From the NCBI RefSeq assembly GCF_024979255.1, contig NZ_JANLCN010000001.1, positions 124,001 to 188,000 on the forward strand: a DNA stretch of 64,000 bases, read 5' to 3'. Both the position numbers and the translations under genes were made by a program. This stretch comes from Herbiconiux moechotypicola. Its GTDB lineage: Bacteria; Actinomycetota; Actinomycetes; Actinomycetales; Microbacteriaceae. A model generated the notes under the pieces. That model searched no databases. It was not told the DNA's origin and saw nothing but the letters and a program-made list of their open reading frames with translations. Shown one piece after another: positions 49,942-58,755 of the stretch (positions are counted from its first letter, which is position 1; every line of letters starts with the position of its first letter).

Positions 49942-51990
49942 TCAGTCGGTGCCGTCGGCGATGGCGTTGAGCACGAGCACCGCGGAGTCGTTGGCGCCGA
50001 TGGCGTACTCGTTCGTCTCGTCTTCGGCGCAGAGCTGCCCGGTGGCGATCTCCTCGATCTCGTCGACGAGGCGGCGCACCGAGCGCAATTCGTTCTGGGT
50101 GGCCGCGGAGTCGGGTCGGGAGGACTGCAGCGCCGAGAGCGAGTCGCTCAGCTGTTCGCGGTCGGCGAGGGCGATCGCCGCGTCGGAGAGTGCGCGGTCG
50201 CGCTCGTCGGCGAGGATGCCGATCTCGGCGCGTGCGTCGGTGAGCTCGCGTTCGAGCCTGGTCACGTCGGCGGAGGCGGCGGTGGTGGTGGCGGCGGCCG
50301 CGTCGGAACCGGCGGATGCGGCTGCGGCCGCGGCGGCGGCGGTTGCTACCTCGAGCTCCGCCTCCAGCTCGGCGATGCGGGCCCGCGCCTCGAGCAGTTC
50401 GAGGTCGGAGGTGCCGTCGGCGAACACGACCGCGCCCGCCGCCGCCTCGGAGGCGGCCCGGGCCTCGGCGAGGTCGGACTCGAGGAGTGCGGCGCGGGAG
50501 CGCTCGGCCTCGAGCTCCGAGGTGTCGGAGGCCGCTTCGCGGGCCTCGGCGAGCTCGGACTCGAGTTCGCCGATCCGCGAGCGCGCCTCGTCGAGCGCGC
50601 TCGCGGCGAGTTCGTCGGCGCCGGCCGCGGCGCTCGCGGCGGCTTCGGCGGCGTGGTCGGCGGCAGCACGGGCCGCGGCGAGCTCGGTCTCGAGTTCGGC
50701 CACGCGGGTGCGGGCAGCGGTGAGTGCGTCGTCGCCGTCGGATGCCTCGGCCGTGATGGCCGCGAGAGCGGCGGCGTGCTCGGCGCGCAGCCGCTCGCCC
50801 TGCGCTTCGGTCTCGGCCTGGGCTGCCGCCAGGGCCGCGGCCTGCTCGGCCCGCGTCTGCTCGAGCTCGGTGGCGAGCTGCGCCCGCTCGGCCTCGATGC
50901 GTTCCACCTCGGCGGCGGCCTCGCTGCGCTGCTCGTGCGCGGCCGCCGCGGCGGCGCCCCTCAGCTGCTCCGACTCGGCCGCGTGCGCGGTGGTGAGCTG
51001 CTCGATCTCGGCGGCGTGTGCCGACCTCAATCCCTCGAGCTCGGCCGCCTGCGCGGCCCGCAGCTGCTCGTCGTGCAGTCGCAGCGCATCCGACTCGCTC
51101 GCGTGCCCGGCCCGGAGCTGCTCGGTCTCGCCTTCGTGCGCGGCCCGCAGCTCGCCGAGCTGCGTCTCGTGCGCGGTGCCGAGCTGCTGCAGCTGCGCCT
51201 GGTGCGACCCGCTGAGCTGCTCGAGCTGGGCGGCGTGGGTGGCCCGCACCTCGTCGAGCTGGGCGGCGTGCGCCGAGTGCAGCCCGGCGATCTGGTTCTC
51301 GTAGCCCGAGGCGAGCGCCTGGCGCTCGTCGGTGAGCCGGGTGGTGGTGGCGGTGAGCTCGCTCTGGAGGGCACCGGTCTCGGCGGCGAGTTGCGCCGTG
51401 AGGGCGCCGGTCTCGGCGGCGAGCTGCGCCTGGTGGCGTGCCGACTCGTCGGCCAGCTGCGCCTGCAGCGCACCGGTCTCGGCGGCGAGCTGCTCGCGCA
51501 GGGCGCCGGTCTCCGCCGCGAGCTGCGCCTGCAGCGCTGCGGTCTCGGCGGCCAGCCGTTCGTGGAGCGCCGCCAGCTCTGCCTCCCGCTGGCGCAACGC
51601 CTCGGCGGTCGCGTCCAGGCTCGCCTGAGTCTGCTCGTAGCGCGAGGTCATGGCCGCGAGGGCGTCGCGGGTCTCGGCGAGCTCGCGTTCGGCGTCGAGC
51701 CGGGCGGTGTCGCGCACCCGGCGGTCGTCGATCACGAGGCCGAGCTGAGAACGGATGATCTCCAGCGGATCGTCGTCGCCCTCCACCTCTTCGGCGGGCA
51801 CGATCTCGGGGGCCTCGTAGGCGGGATGTGCGGTGGGGTCGACGAAGTGGTGGCGGTAGAGCTCGTCCACGATCGCCTCGTAGCGCGCCCTGAACTCGGG
51901 ACTGCCGATCTTCAGCGATGCCCCCACGAACGACAGTGCGGTGCGGTCGCGACCGCTCAGGGTGTATGCGGTCGAGTCGGCGTCAGACAT
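49942..51990 (-). CDS. Long coiled-coil protein with 11-residue (hendecad) repeats
   Basis: This 682-residue, very Ala/Glu/Leu-rich protein has a small conserved-looking N-terminal domain (SFVGASLKIGSPEFRARYEA and YRHHFVDP, residues 19-52). From about residue 90 onward it is predicted to be continuous helix. Residues 145-222 are seven tandem 11-mers of the type QLAAETGALQA. Residues 241-306 and 325-346 are 11-mers of the type HAAQLEQLSGS. There is no signal peptide, membrane helix or enzymatic motif. A cytoskeletal, scaffold or cell-pole role is possible but unproved. It is a single gene. Confidence 0.75.
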   Translation of the reverse strand: MSDADSTAYTLSGRDRTALSFVGASLKIGSPEFRARYEAIVDELYRHHFVDPTAHPAYEAPEIVPAEEVEGDDDPLEIIRSQLGLVIDDRRVRDTARLDAERELAETRDALAAMTSRYEQTQASLDATAEALRQREAELAALHERLAAETAALQAQLAAETGALREQLAAETGALQAQLADESARHQAQLAAETGALTAQLAAETGALQSELTATTTRLTDERQALASGYENQIAGLHSAHAAQLDEVRATHAAQLEQLSGSHQAQLQQLGTAHETQLGELRAAHEGETEQLRAGHASESDALRLHDEQLRAAQAAELEGLRSAHAAEIEQLTTAHAAESEQLRGAAAAAAHEQRSEAAAEVERIEAERAQLATELEQTRAEQAAALAAAQAETEAQGERLRAEHAAALAAITAEASDGDDALTAARTRVAELETELAAARAAADHAAEAAASAAAGADELAASALDEARSRIGELESELAEAREAASDTSELEAERSRAALLESDLAEARAASEAAAGAVVFADGTSDLELLEARARIAELEAELEVATAAAAAAAASAGSDAAAATTTAASADVTRLERELTDARAEIGILADERDRALSDAAIALADREQLSDSLSALQSSRPDSAATQNELRSVRRLVDEIEEIATGQLCAEDETNEYAIGANDSAVLVLNAIADGTD
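51325..51558 (-). repeat. Tandem 33-bp coding repeats (hendecads) in the coiled-coil gene
   Basis: The region codes seven consecutive 11-residue units close to QLAAETGAL plus two variable residues. The DNA units are nearly identical for several copies, so the array could expand or contract by slippage or recombination. Confidence 0.75.
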
Positions 51991-52114
51991 GATGCTCCTA
52001 CTGGCCTCGCGGATGGGGGGCTGCCGCGGTCGTCGCGGCTCGTCGTAACCAGGGTAGCCGGGTGCGGGGGTGCAACGGTCAGCGTTCGTGGAGGCACGGG
52101 ATGAGCGGGGCGCC

Positions 52115-52528
52115 TCAGAGGTCGTCGTCGCGGTCGTGAGGGGTGTCGAGACGACCGGTGAGCCGGTCGATCTCGCGGCGCTCGCGTTTGGTCGGCCGGC
52201 CCGCGCCGCGGTCGCGCACGGGCACCGCTGCGATGGTCTCGCGCGGGGGTGGCGGGGGAGTGAGGTCGGTGAAGTACTCGGCCGCGGCGGAGGCGGAGCC
52301 GCGTTTGGTGGACAGACCCGTGACCTTGAGCACCCGGTCGAACCCCGAGATGCGTGCTCGTACCTCGTCTCCGGGGCGCACCGCTTGGGCGGCCTTGGCC
52401 CGTTCTCCGTTGAGACGCACGTGGCCGGCGCGGCAGGCGGTCGTGGCGAGGGTACGGGTCTTGTAGACGCGCGCGGCCCAGAGCCAGCTGTCGAGCCGGA
52501 CGCTCTGCTCCTGCACAGGTACTGCCAT
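52115..52528 (-). CDS. S4-domain RNA-binding protein (Hsp15/HslR-like)
   Basis: This 137-residue protein carries an S4 RNA-binding domain (about 9-65: VRLDSWLWAARVYKTRTLAT, then CRAGHVRLNGERAKAA and VRPGDEVRA) and a basic C-terminal tail (GRPTKRERREIDR). Hsp15-type proteins recycle 50S subunits that carry a stalled nascent chain. The ATG at 52528 is used because the S4 domain follows at once. Divergent from the helicase gene. Confidence 0.87.
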   Translation of the reverse strand: MAVPVQEQSVRLDSWLWAARVYKTRTLATTACRAGHVRLNGERAKAAQAVRPGDEVRARISGFDRVLKVTGLSTKRGSASAAAEYFTDLTPPPPPRETIAAVPVRDRGAGRPTKRERREIDRLTGRLDTPHDRDDDL

Positions 52529-52582
52529 CCCGACAGCTTTCCACACTCTTCGGTGGGAGCGATCGAGATCGCCCGCGCCGCC

Positions 52583-52588
52583 TAGGCT
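52583..52588 (+). promoter_or_regulatory. Putative leaderless -10 box (helicase gene)
   Basis: TAGGCT lies 6 nt before the GTG at 52595 with no Shine-Dalgarno sequence between. Confidence 0.5.
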
Positions 52589-52594
52589 GAGCGG

Positions 52595-55159
52595 GTGCCT
52601 TCCACCCCGTCTCGACCGGCGATGCCCGATCCCTTCGACCCCGATGCCGCGTACGACGCGTTCGCCTCGTGGGCGGCCGATCGCGGCACCCCGCTCTACC
52701 CGGCGCAAGACGAGTCGCTGGTCGCGATCGTCTCGGGGGAGAACGTCATCCTCTCCACCCCCACCGGCACGGGCAAGTCGCTGGTCGCGGTGGCGGCGCA
52801 CGCCACGGCGCTGGCGCAGGGTGTGCGCAGCTTTTACACGGCGCCCATCAAGGCGCTCGTGTCCGAGAAGTTCTTCGACCTGGTGTCTGTCTTCGGCGCC
52901 GAGAACGTCGGCATGGTCACCGGTGACTCCTCGGTCAACGCCGATGCCCCGATCATCTGCGCCACCGCCGAGATCCTGGCCAACCTGGCGCTCCGGCACG
53001 GCGCGGAGTCGCCGGTGGGCCAGGTGGTGATGGACGAGTTCCACTTCTACGCCGAGCCCGACCGCGGGTGGGCCTGGCAGGTTCCGCTGCTCACGCTCCC
53101 GGCCGCCCAGTTCGTGCTGCTCTCCGCCACCCTGGGCGAGATCGACTGGCTCGCTGCCGATCTCTCCCGCCGCACCGGGCGCGAGACCACCGTCATCACG
53201 GGCGTCGACCGGCCCGTGCCCCTCAGCTACAGCTACGCCACCACGCCCATCCAGGAGACGGTCGAGGAGCTCCTGCAGACCCAGCGCGCCCCCGTGTACA
53301 TCGTGCACTTCGCCCAGCTGGCGGCGGTCGAGCGCGCTCAGGCCCTCGCGAGCATCCGGGTCGCCGACCGGGCGGTGCGCGACGAGATCGCCGAGCTCAT
53401 CGGTCCGTTCCGGTTCAGCACGGCGTTCGGCAAGACGCTCTCGCGGCTGTTGCGGCTCGGCATCGGGGTGCACCACGCGGGCATGCTGCCGAAGTACCGG
53501 CGGCTGGTGGAGCGGCTGGCCCAGCGCGGGCTGCTGCGGGTCATCTGCGGCACCGACACCCTGGGCGTGGGCATCAACGTGCCCATCCGCACGGTGCTGC
53601 TGTCGGCCCTCACGAAGTTCGACGGCACCCGGATGCGCCAGCTCACGGCGCGCGAGTTCCACCAGATCGCGGGCAGGGCCGGCCGGGCCGGTTTCGACAC
53701 CGCCGGCACCGTGGTGGTGCAGGCGCCCGAACACGAGACCGAGAACCTCAAGGCGCTCGCGAAGCTGGGCGACGACCCGAAGAAGCGCCGCAAGTTCATC
53801 CGCAAGAAGGCTCCCGACGGCTTCGTGAGCTGGGGCGAGCCGAGCTTCGAGAAGCTCATCGCCGCGCCACCGGAGCGGCTCACCTCGCAGTTCAGGGTCA
53901 CGCACGCCATGGTGCTCAACGCCATCGCTCGGGGCGGAGACGTGGTGGCCACCATGCGCGCGCTGCTCGAAGACAACCACGAGCCGCGCGAGCGGCAGCG
54001 GGAGCACATCAGGCAGGCGCTCGCCATCTACCGCACGCTGCGCACGGCGGGCGTGGTCGAGCAGGTCACCGACGCCGTCACCGGCCAGACCATCATCAGG
54101 CTCACCGTCGACCTGCAGCCGAACTTCGCCCTCAATCAGCCGCTGTCTCCGTTCGCTCTCGCGGTCTACGACCTGCTCGACGAGAACTCGCCCACCTTCG
54201 CGCTCGACGTGGTGTCGGTCACCGAGGCCATCCTCGACGACCCCCGTCCGGTTCTGTCGGCCCAGCAGTTCGTAGCCCGCGGCGAGGCCGTGTCGGCGAT
54301 GAAGGCCGAGGGTCTCGACTACGACGAGCGCATGGACCTGCTCGAGGAGGTGAGCTACCCGAAACCCTTGGAGGGGCTCCTGGGCGAGGCGTTCGCCACC
54401 TATCGGGGCTCGCAGCCGTGGATCGGCGACTTCGACATCTCGCCGAAGTCGGTGGTGCGCGACATGTACGAGCGCGCCATGTCGTTCGGGGAGTACATCG
54501 CATTCTACCGGCTGGCGCGGTCGGAGGGGCTGGTGCTGCGCTACCTGTCCGACGCCTACCGAACTCTGCGTTCGACCGTGCCGGAGGAGTACAAGAGCGA
54601 CGACCTCGTCGACCTGATCGAGTGGCTGGGCGAGCTCGTGCGGCAGACCGACTCGAGTGTGCTCGACGAATGGGAGACCCTGCTCGATCCGGCCGCTGCC
54701 GCGGCTTCCGCCTCCGGGGGAGACCTCGTCGAGCCCGTCGTGCCGCCGGCACCGCGCCGCGTCACCTCCAACGTGCGGGCGTTCCGCATCCTGGTGCGCA
54801 ACGAGCTGTTCCGCCGGGTGGCCCTTGCCGCCCGCGGGGCGTGGGAGGAGCTCGGGGAGCTCGACGGGGCGTCGGGCTTCGGCGCCGAGCGCTGGGCCGA
54901 GGCCATGGACGACTACCATGACGAGCACGACGTGGTGGGCATCGGCCCGCACGCCCGCAGCGCGGCCCTGCTCATCCTCGACGAGAAAGCGACCCCCTCC
55001 GACGTGCTGCCGGGCGAGCCGTCGGTGTGGCGTGCCCGGCAGATCTTCGACGACCCCGCGGGCGACCACGATTGGGGCATCACGGCCGAGATCGATCTGG
55101 CGGCCTCCGACGAGGCGGGCACCGCCGTGGTGAAGGTGCTGGCCGTCGACCGGCTCTGA
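52595..55159 (+). CDS. DEAD/DEAH-box RNA helicase with DUF3516 C-terminal region
   Basis: This 854-residue SF2 helicase of the Ski2-like sort is common in actinobacteria. Walker A STPTGTGKS is at 54-62, motif II DEFH at 147-150, motif III is LLSATLG, and the second RecA domain has GTDTLGVGINVP and QIAGRAGRAG. The last 400 residues match the DUF3516-type helical region seen in these proteins (WIGDFDISPKSVVRDM, then DYHDEHDVVGIG). It is likely to act in RNA turnover or ribosome handling. The start GTG is apparently leaderless. The gene is not in an operon. Confidence 0.87.
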   Translation: MPSTPSRPAMPDPFDPDAAYDAFASWAADRGTPLYPAQDESLVAIVSGENVILSTPTGTGKSLVAVAAHATALAQGVRSFYTAPIKALVSEKFFDLVSVFGAENVGMVTGDSSVNADAPIICATAEILANLALRHGAESPVGQVVMDEFHFYAEPDRGWAWQVPLLTLPAAQFVLLSATLGEIDWLAADLSRRTGRETTVITGVDRPVPLSYSYATTPIQETVEELLQTQRAPVYIVHFAQLAAVERAQALASIRVADRAVRDEIAELIGPFRFSTAFGKTLSRLLRLGIGVHHAGMLPKYRRLVERLAQRGLLRVICGTDTLGVGINVPIRTVLLSALTKFDGTRMRQLTAREFHQIAGRAGRAGFDTAGTVVVQAPEHETENLKALAKLGDDPKKRRKFIRKKAPDGFVSWGEPSFEKLIAAPPERLTSQFRVTHAMVLNAIARGGDVVATMRALLEDNHEPRERQREHIRQALAIYRTLRTAGVVEQVTDAVTGQTIIRLTVDLQPNFALNQPLSPFALAVYDLLDENSPTFALDVVSVTEAILDDPRPVLSAQQFVARGEAVSAMKAEGLDYDERMDLLEEVSYPKPLEGLLGEAFATYRGSQPWIGDFDISPKSVVRDMYERAMSFGEYIAFYRLARSEGLVLRYLSDAYRTLRSTVPEEYKSDDLVDLIEWLGELVRQTDSSVLDEWETLLDPAAAAASASGGDLVEPVVPPAPRRVTSNVRAFRILVRNELFRRVALAARGAWEELGELDGASGFGAERWAEAMDDYHDEHDVVGIGPHARSAALLILDEKATPSDVLPGEPSVWRARQIFDDPAGDHDWGITAEIDLAASDEAGTAVVKVLAVDRL

Positions 55160-55208
55160 GCGGTAGCACCGGCCGGCAGGGCGGGCCGGCTCCGGGGGCT
55201 GGGCGCGG

Positions 55209-55859
55209 TCAGCGCACCACGAGGTGCGGTAGCTGCCAGTCGAACGCGATCGCGGCGAGCCGCAGCCCCGCGCAGACCACGAACCCCGCGGTCATACCCA
55301 CCGCGGGTCGCGCGGTGAGGCGCACCACGATCAGCATCACCAGCGCACCGGCGGCCGCGGCCGACGCGTACACGCTCGAGGTCAGCACCGAGGGCACCGC
55401 ACCGAGCAGCAGGTCGCGGGCGATCCCCCCGCCCACCGCGGTGAGGGTGCCGAGGATCACCACGACCAGCCCGTTCGAACCGTGGTCGAGTGCTTTCTGC
55501 GCTCCGGTCACGGCGAACAGCGCCAGTCCGAGTGCGTCGAGCACGGCGATCAGTTCGTCGGGGGCGGGTGCGCCCAGGAAGGCCAGAACGAGGGCGACCC
55601 CCGAACCGACCAGTGCGGCCAGGAGGCGCGAGGGCGAGCGGAAGGCGAAGGGCGGGGTGTCGCCGAGCAGGAGGTCGCGCGTGATCCCGCCCACGAGCGA
55701 CGACACGCAGCCCACCACCATGATGCCGAACAGGTCGAGGCCGGCCTCGGCGGCCAGTCTGGCGCCCTCCCACGCGAACAGCGCGGTCGCGGCCACGTCG
55801 GCCAGCGTGAACGCGCGCTGAGACCGGCGCGCCGCCGCCTGTGCGGTCTGCCCTGTCAC
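55209..55859 (-). CDS. TRIC-type cation channel family protein (UPF0126/YadS)
   Basis: This 216-residue membrane protein has about seven helices built from two repeats. The family motif [14 protein letters not shown] (about 58-71) recurs as [15 protein letters not shown] (about 145-159). Prokaryotic TRIC proteins form trimeric K+/Na+ channels. The GTG at 55859 overlaps the stop of the upstream reductase gene by four bases, so it is the last gene of a folP-like/reductase/TRIC operon. Confidence 0.87.
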   Translation of the reverse strand: MTGQTAQAAARRSQRAFTLADVAATALFAWEGARLAAEAGLDLFGIMVVGCVSSLVGGITRDLLLGDTPPFAFRSPSRLLAALVGSGVALVLAFLGAPAPDELIAVLDALGLALFAVTGAQKALDHGSNGLVVVILGTLTAVGGGIARDLLLGAVPSVLTSSVYASAAAAGALVMLIVVRLTARPAVGMTAGFVVCAGLRLAAIAFDWQLPHLVVR

Positions 55860-56671
55860 GCCACGCCCGTCGATCCGGAGTCGCCGCGGGCGCGCACCCA
55901 CCGTGCCAACAGCATGCTCCCTGAGCGCAGGAGCGAGTCGAGCTCCATCGCGCGGGCGGCGGATGCGGCCCCCACTGCCGACGCGATGCGCGGCCCCGCC
56001 CCGCCTTCGAGCATCGGGCTGGTCGTGAGGCACAGCTCGTCGACCTGGTCAGCGGCGACGAACGCGCCGAACAGCGACGGCCCGCCCTCGCAGAGCACCT
56101 GGCGCAGCCCCCGAGCGGTCAGCGAAGCCCTGATCGTGGTGGGGTCGGCGTGTTCCTCGCCCGCGTCGACGACATCGGCGACCTCCCTGAGTCGCTCACG
56201 CGCATCCTGGGGCGCCCGCCTCGTGGTGAACACGATCGGCCGCACCGGAGCCTGGCGGAACAGCGCCGACTGGGGGTCGAGGTCGAGGGAGCCGCTCACG
56301 AGCGCCATCACCGGGTGCGGGGGCAGTCCGTGGGCCACCCGCCAGTCGACGAACCGCTCGGCGACGGTCAGGGCGCCGTAGCCTTCGTCGCGAGCGGTTC
56401 CCGCGCCCGCGAGCACCACGTCGGACACGGCGCGGAGGGTGTCGAACACCGCCTTGTCGGCAGGCCCTCCCAGGGCACCGGAGAGACCGCCGAGGGTGGC
56501 CGAGCCGTCGATGCTCTGGATGAAGTTCACGCGGAGGGTGGGAGTGGAACGGTCGGGGGCGGAGAACCGCTGCAGCAACGCCTCGGCGTCGAGCGGAGCT
56601 CCCGCCACCGGCAGCACCGGCACGATCTCGGGGAACGAGTCGATCGCCTCCCTCGGAACCGCGGCGCTCAC
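55856..56671 (-). CDS. Pyrimidine reductase/dihydrofolate reductase-like protein (RibD C-domain)
   Basis: This 271-residue protein has the RibD_C/DHFR-like fold: [20 protein letters not shown] near the start, [14 protein letters not shown], and [10 protein letters not shown]. These enzymes use NADPH to reduce ribosylaminopyrimidines or related compounds. The N-terminal deaminase of RibD is absent. A flavin- or folate-like substrate is suggested by the family and by the FolP-like neighbour, with which it shares a 4-bp overlap. Confidence 0.82.
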   Translation of the reverse strand: MSAAVPREAIDSFPEIVPVLPVAGAPLDAEALLQRFSAPDRSTPTLRVNFIQSIDGSATLGGLSGALGGPADKAVFDTLRAVSDVVLAGAGTARDEGYGALTVAERFVDWRVAHGLPPHPVMALVSGSLDLDPQSALFRQAPVRPIVFTTRRAPQDARERLREVADVVDAGEEHADPTTIRASLTARGLRQVLCEGGPSLFGAFVAADQVDELCLTTSPMLEGGAGPRIASAVGAASAARAMELDSLLRSGSMLLARWVRARGDSGSTGVA

Positions 56672-57600
56672 AGGTTGTGCACCTCGAACACGGGCTCGCG
56701 GAACCCGAGCACGGCCTCGAGCATCCTCATCGCGGCCACGCTGGCCCGCACGTCGTGCATGCGCACCACTCTCGCGCCGAGGAGGGCGCAGACGGTGGCG
56801 GCGACGATCGACCCCTCGGTGCGCTCCGGTTTCGGTGCGCCGAGACTCTCGCCCACGAAGTCCTTGTTCGACACCGCCGCGAGGGTCGGCAGGCCGAGCG
56901 AGGTGATCTCTGTCATGCGGCGGGTGAGCTCGAGACTGTGCCGGGTGTTCTTGTTGAGGTCGTGCCCCGGGTCGATGAAGAGCCGTTCCTCCGGAACCCC
57001 GGCGGCGACGGCGCGGTCGACCCGCTGCTCGAGATGGTGTCTCACCTCGGCGGCCACGTCGTCGTAGTGCGGTCGCGGGTAGGGCTTGCGCGGCTCGGCC
57101 AGCGAGTGCGTGAGCACGAGTGACGCGGGGGAGTCGGCGACGACGGCGGCCAATCGCGGGTCGCTGAGTCCGGTGGTGTCGTTGACGACCCGGGCGCCGG
57201 CGGCGATGCAGGCCACCGCCACGTCAGCGCGGAAGGTGTCGACCGAGATCACCACGTCGCGCTCGGCCGCGACCGCCTCGACCACGGGCAGCACCCGCGC
57301 GAGTTCCTCGCCGGCCGTGATCTCGGGTCCCGGTGCGAACTTGGCACCGCCGATGTCGATCCAGTCGGCACCCGCATCGGCCGCGGCGAGGGCGGCCTCG
57401 ACCGCGCGGTCCAAGGCGAAGGTGGCGCCCTGGTCGTAGAACGAGTCCGGCGTGCGGTTCACGATCGCCATCACGGCGATCCGCCGATCGAAGTCGAAGG
57501 TGCGGGCACCGATGGTGCGCACCGGGTGGCGCAACGGGGGGAGGTAGACGCCCTCGCCGGGAAGGAGGTCGTGCGGCGCTGCCGGGCGGTGGTGGCTCAT
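56668..57600 (-). CDS. Dihydropteroate synthase family protein (FolP2-like)
   Basis: This 310-residue TIM-barrel protein belongs to the DHPS family, with MAIVNRTPDSFYDQG (44-58), SVDTFRADVA, NDTTGLSDPRLAAVV and DPGHDLNKNTRHSLEL. True DHPS joins pABA to dihydropterin pyrophosphate. The canonical loop GGESTRPG is replaced by GGAKFAPG, as in FolP2-type paralogues of actinobacteria, some of which lack DHPS activity. It may therefore be a paralogue with another job. It is the first gene of the operon and divergent from the NUDIX gene. Confidence 0.83.
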   Translation of the reverse strand: MSHHRPAAPHDLLPGEGVYLPPLRHPVRTIGARTFDFDRRIAVMAIVNRTPDSFYDQGATFALDRAVEAALAAADAGADWIDIGGAKFAPGPEITAGEELARVLPVVEAVAAERDVVISVDTFRADVAVACIAAGARVVNDTTGLSDPRLAAVVADSPASLVLTHSLAEPRKPYPRPHYDDVAAEVRHHLEQRVDRAVAAGVPEERLFIDPGHDLNKNTRHSLELTRRMTEITSLGLPTLAAVSNKDFVGESLGAPKPERTEGSIVAATVCALLGARVVRMHDVRASVAAMRMLEAVLGFREPVFEVHNL

Positions 57601-57681
57601 GGAACCATCATGGACGCATCCGTCCGCGCCGCGGTCCAGGGCTCGCGTCAGGGCGGTGCCACACCGTGAGAAGCTTGAGTC

Positions 57682-58743
57682 ATGAGCGATCTGCCCGTCC
57701 CCGCGCATCCGCGCGACAGCGGAGACGCCTGGGTCGAAGCACCGGACGGTCGCCGGTACTGGGGCCGGTACGGCGCAGCGGGTCTGCTCGTGCACGACGC
57801 CGACGCGGGCGTGCTGCTGCAGCACCGGGCCGAGTGGAGCCACTTCGGTGGCACCTGGGGTCTGCCGGGCGGTGCGCGGCACGAGGGCGAGTCCGCGGTG
57901 GCCGGGGCGGTGCGCGAGGCCGGTGAAGAGGCCGGTGTGCCCGCCGAGCTGCTCGAGATCGGCTTCGCCTCGACCCTCGACCTCGGGTTCTGGTCGTACG
58001 TCACGGTCGTGGCCCGCACCACGCAGGCGTTCGCTCCGCAGATCGGCGACGCCGAGAGTCTCGAGCTGCGCTGGGTTCCGGTCGACGAGGTCGATGCGCT
58101 CCCGCTGCATCCGGGGTTCGGTGCCGCCTGGCCGATGCTCCGGTCACGACTGGCCGAGCGCATCGGCATCGTGGTCGATGCCGCGAACGTGGTCGGCTCC
58201 CGGCCCGACGGTTGGTGGCGCGATCGCCGCGGGGCCGCCGAGCGGCTTCTCGCGCGTGTCGAGCAGCTGAGTGCGCGAGGCGTCGACGCCGTGCAGTTCG
58301 ACGATTCCGGTCACGGCGAGCGACCTGGGCGGGTGTGGCCCGCGTTCGAGGTGGTGCTGGAGGGCCGGGCGCGCACCGCCGGTGCGGAGCGTCCTGGCGG
58401 AGTCGCCCCCGCCGCCGGCCCGGCCACTCCTGCGGTCGCCGTCGTGCGTGCCCCCGGCTCGGGCGACGACGAGATCGTGGAGGTCGCGGCGCGTGCGGTG
58501 GCCCGTGGCGCGGGGTCGCCGGCGGTGAGGACGATCGTGGTCACCGCCGATCGGGAGCTCTCCGAGCGCGTGCGCTCCGTGGGGGCCGAGGTGCGGGGGC
58601 CCGGATGGCTGCTCGACCTGCTCGACGGAGCGGATGCGGCGGAGGCCGGCGGTGCCTCGGCCTCTGACGGTGTCTCGGAGGCCGGCGGTGTCTCGGAGGC
58701 CGGCGGTGTCTCGGAGGACGGTGGTGTCGGCGGGGTCGCGTAG
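57682..58743 (+). CDS. NUDIX hydrolase fused to a NYN/PIN-like domain
   Basis: This 353-residue protein starts with a NUDIX domain (about 30-140) whose box begins GLPGGARHEGESAVAGAVREAGEEAG, covering the metal-binding REAGEE. A second domain (about 160-315) begins IVVDAANVVGSRPDGWWRDR, a pattern of NYN/PIN-type RNases with an early Asp-Asn pair. It contains VRTIVVTADRELSERV. The C-terminal tail is made of imperfect GGVSEA repeats. The combination suggests a nucleotide-diphosphate or RNA-cap hydrolase joined to an RNase, which is inference. Confidence 0.8.
   Translation: MSDLPVPAHPRDSGDAWVEAPDGRRYWGRYGAAGLLVHDADAGVLLQHRAEWSHFGGTWGLPGGARHEGESAVAGAVREAGEEAGVPAELLEIGFASTLDLGFWSYVTVVARTTQAFAPQIGDAESLELRWVPVDEVDALPLHPGFGAAWPMLRSRLAERIGIVVDAANVVGSRPDGWWRDRRGAAERLLARVEQLSARGVDAVQFDDSGHGERPGRVWPAFEVVLEGRARTAGAERPGGVAPAAGPATPAVAVVRAPGSGDDEIVEVAARAVARGAGSPAVRTIVVTADRELSERVRSVGAEVRGPGWLLDLLDGADAAEAGGASASDGVSEAGGVSEAGGVSEDGGVGGVA
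58669..58722 (+). repeat. Three tandem 18-bp coding repeats
   Basis: GGTGTCTCGGAGGCCGGC occurs at 58669-58686 and 58687-58704, with a slightly changed third copy at 58705-58722. It codes the Gly-Val-Ser-Glu-Ala-Gly units at the tail of the NUDIX-NYN protein. Confidence 0.85.
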
Positions 58744-58755
58744 TCTCGTCGCATC

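Noticed and set aside
49942-52104. Plus-strand Gly/Leu/Arg open frame of about 750 residues opposite the coiled-coil gene
   Set aside because: It is a mirror of the repeated minus-strand coding sequence, with no start signal and no recognisable domain.
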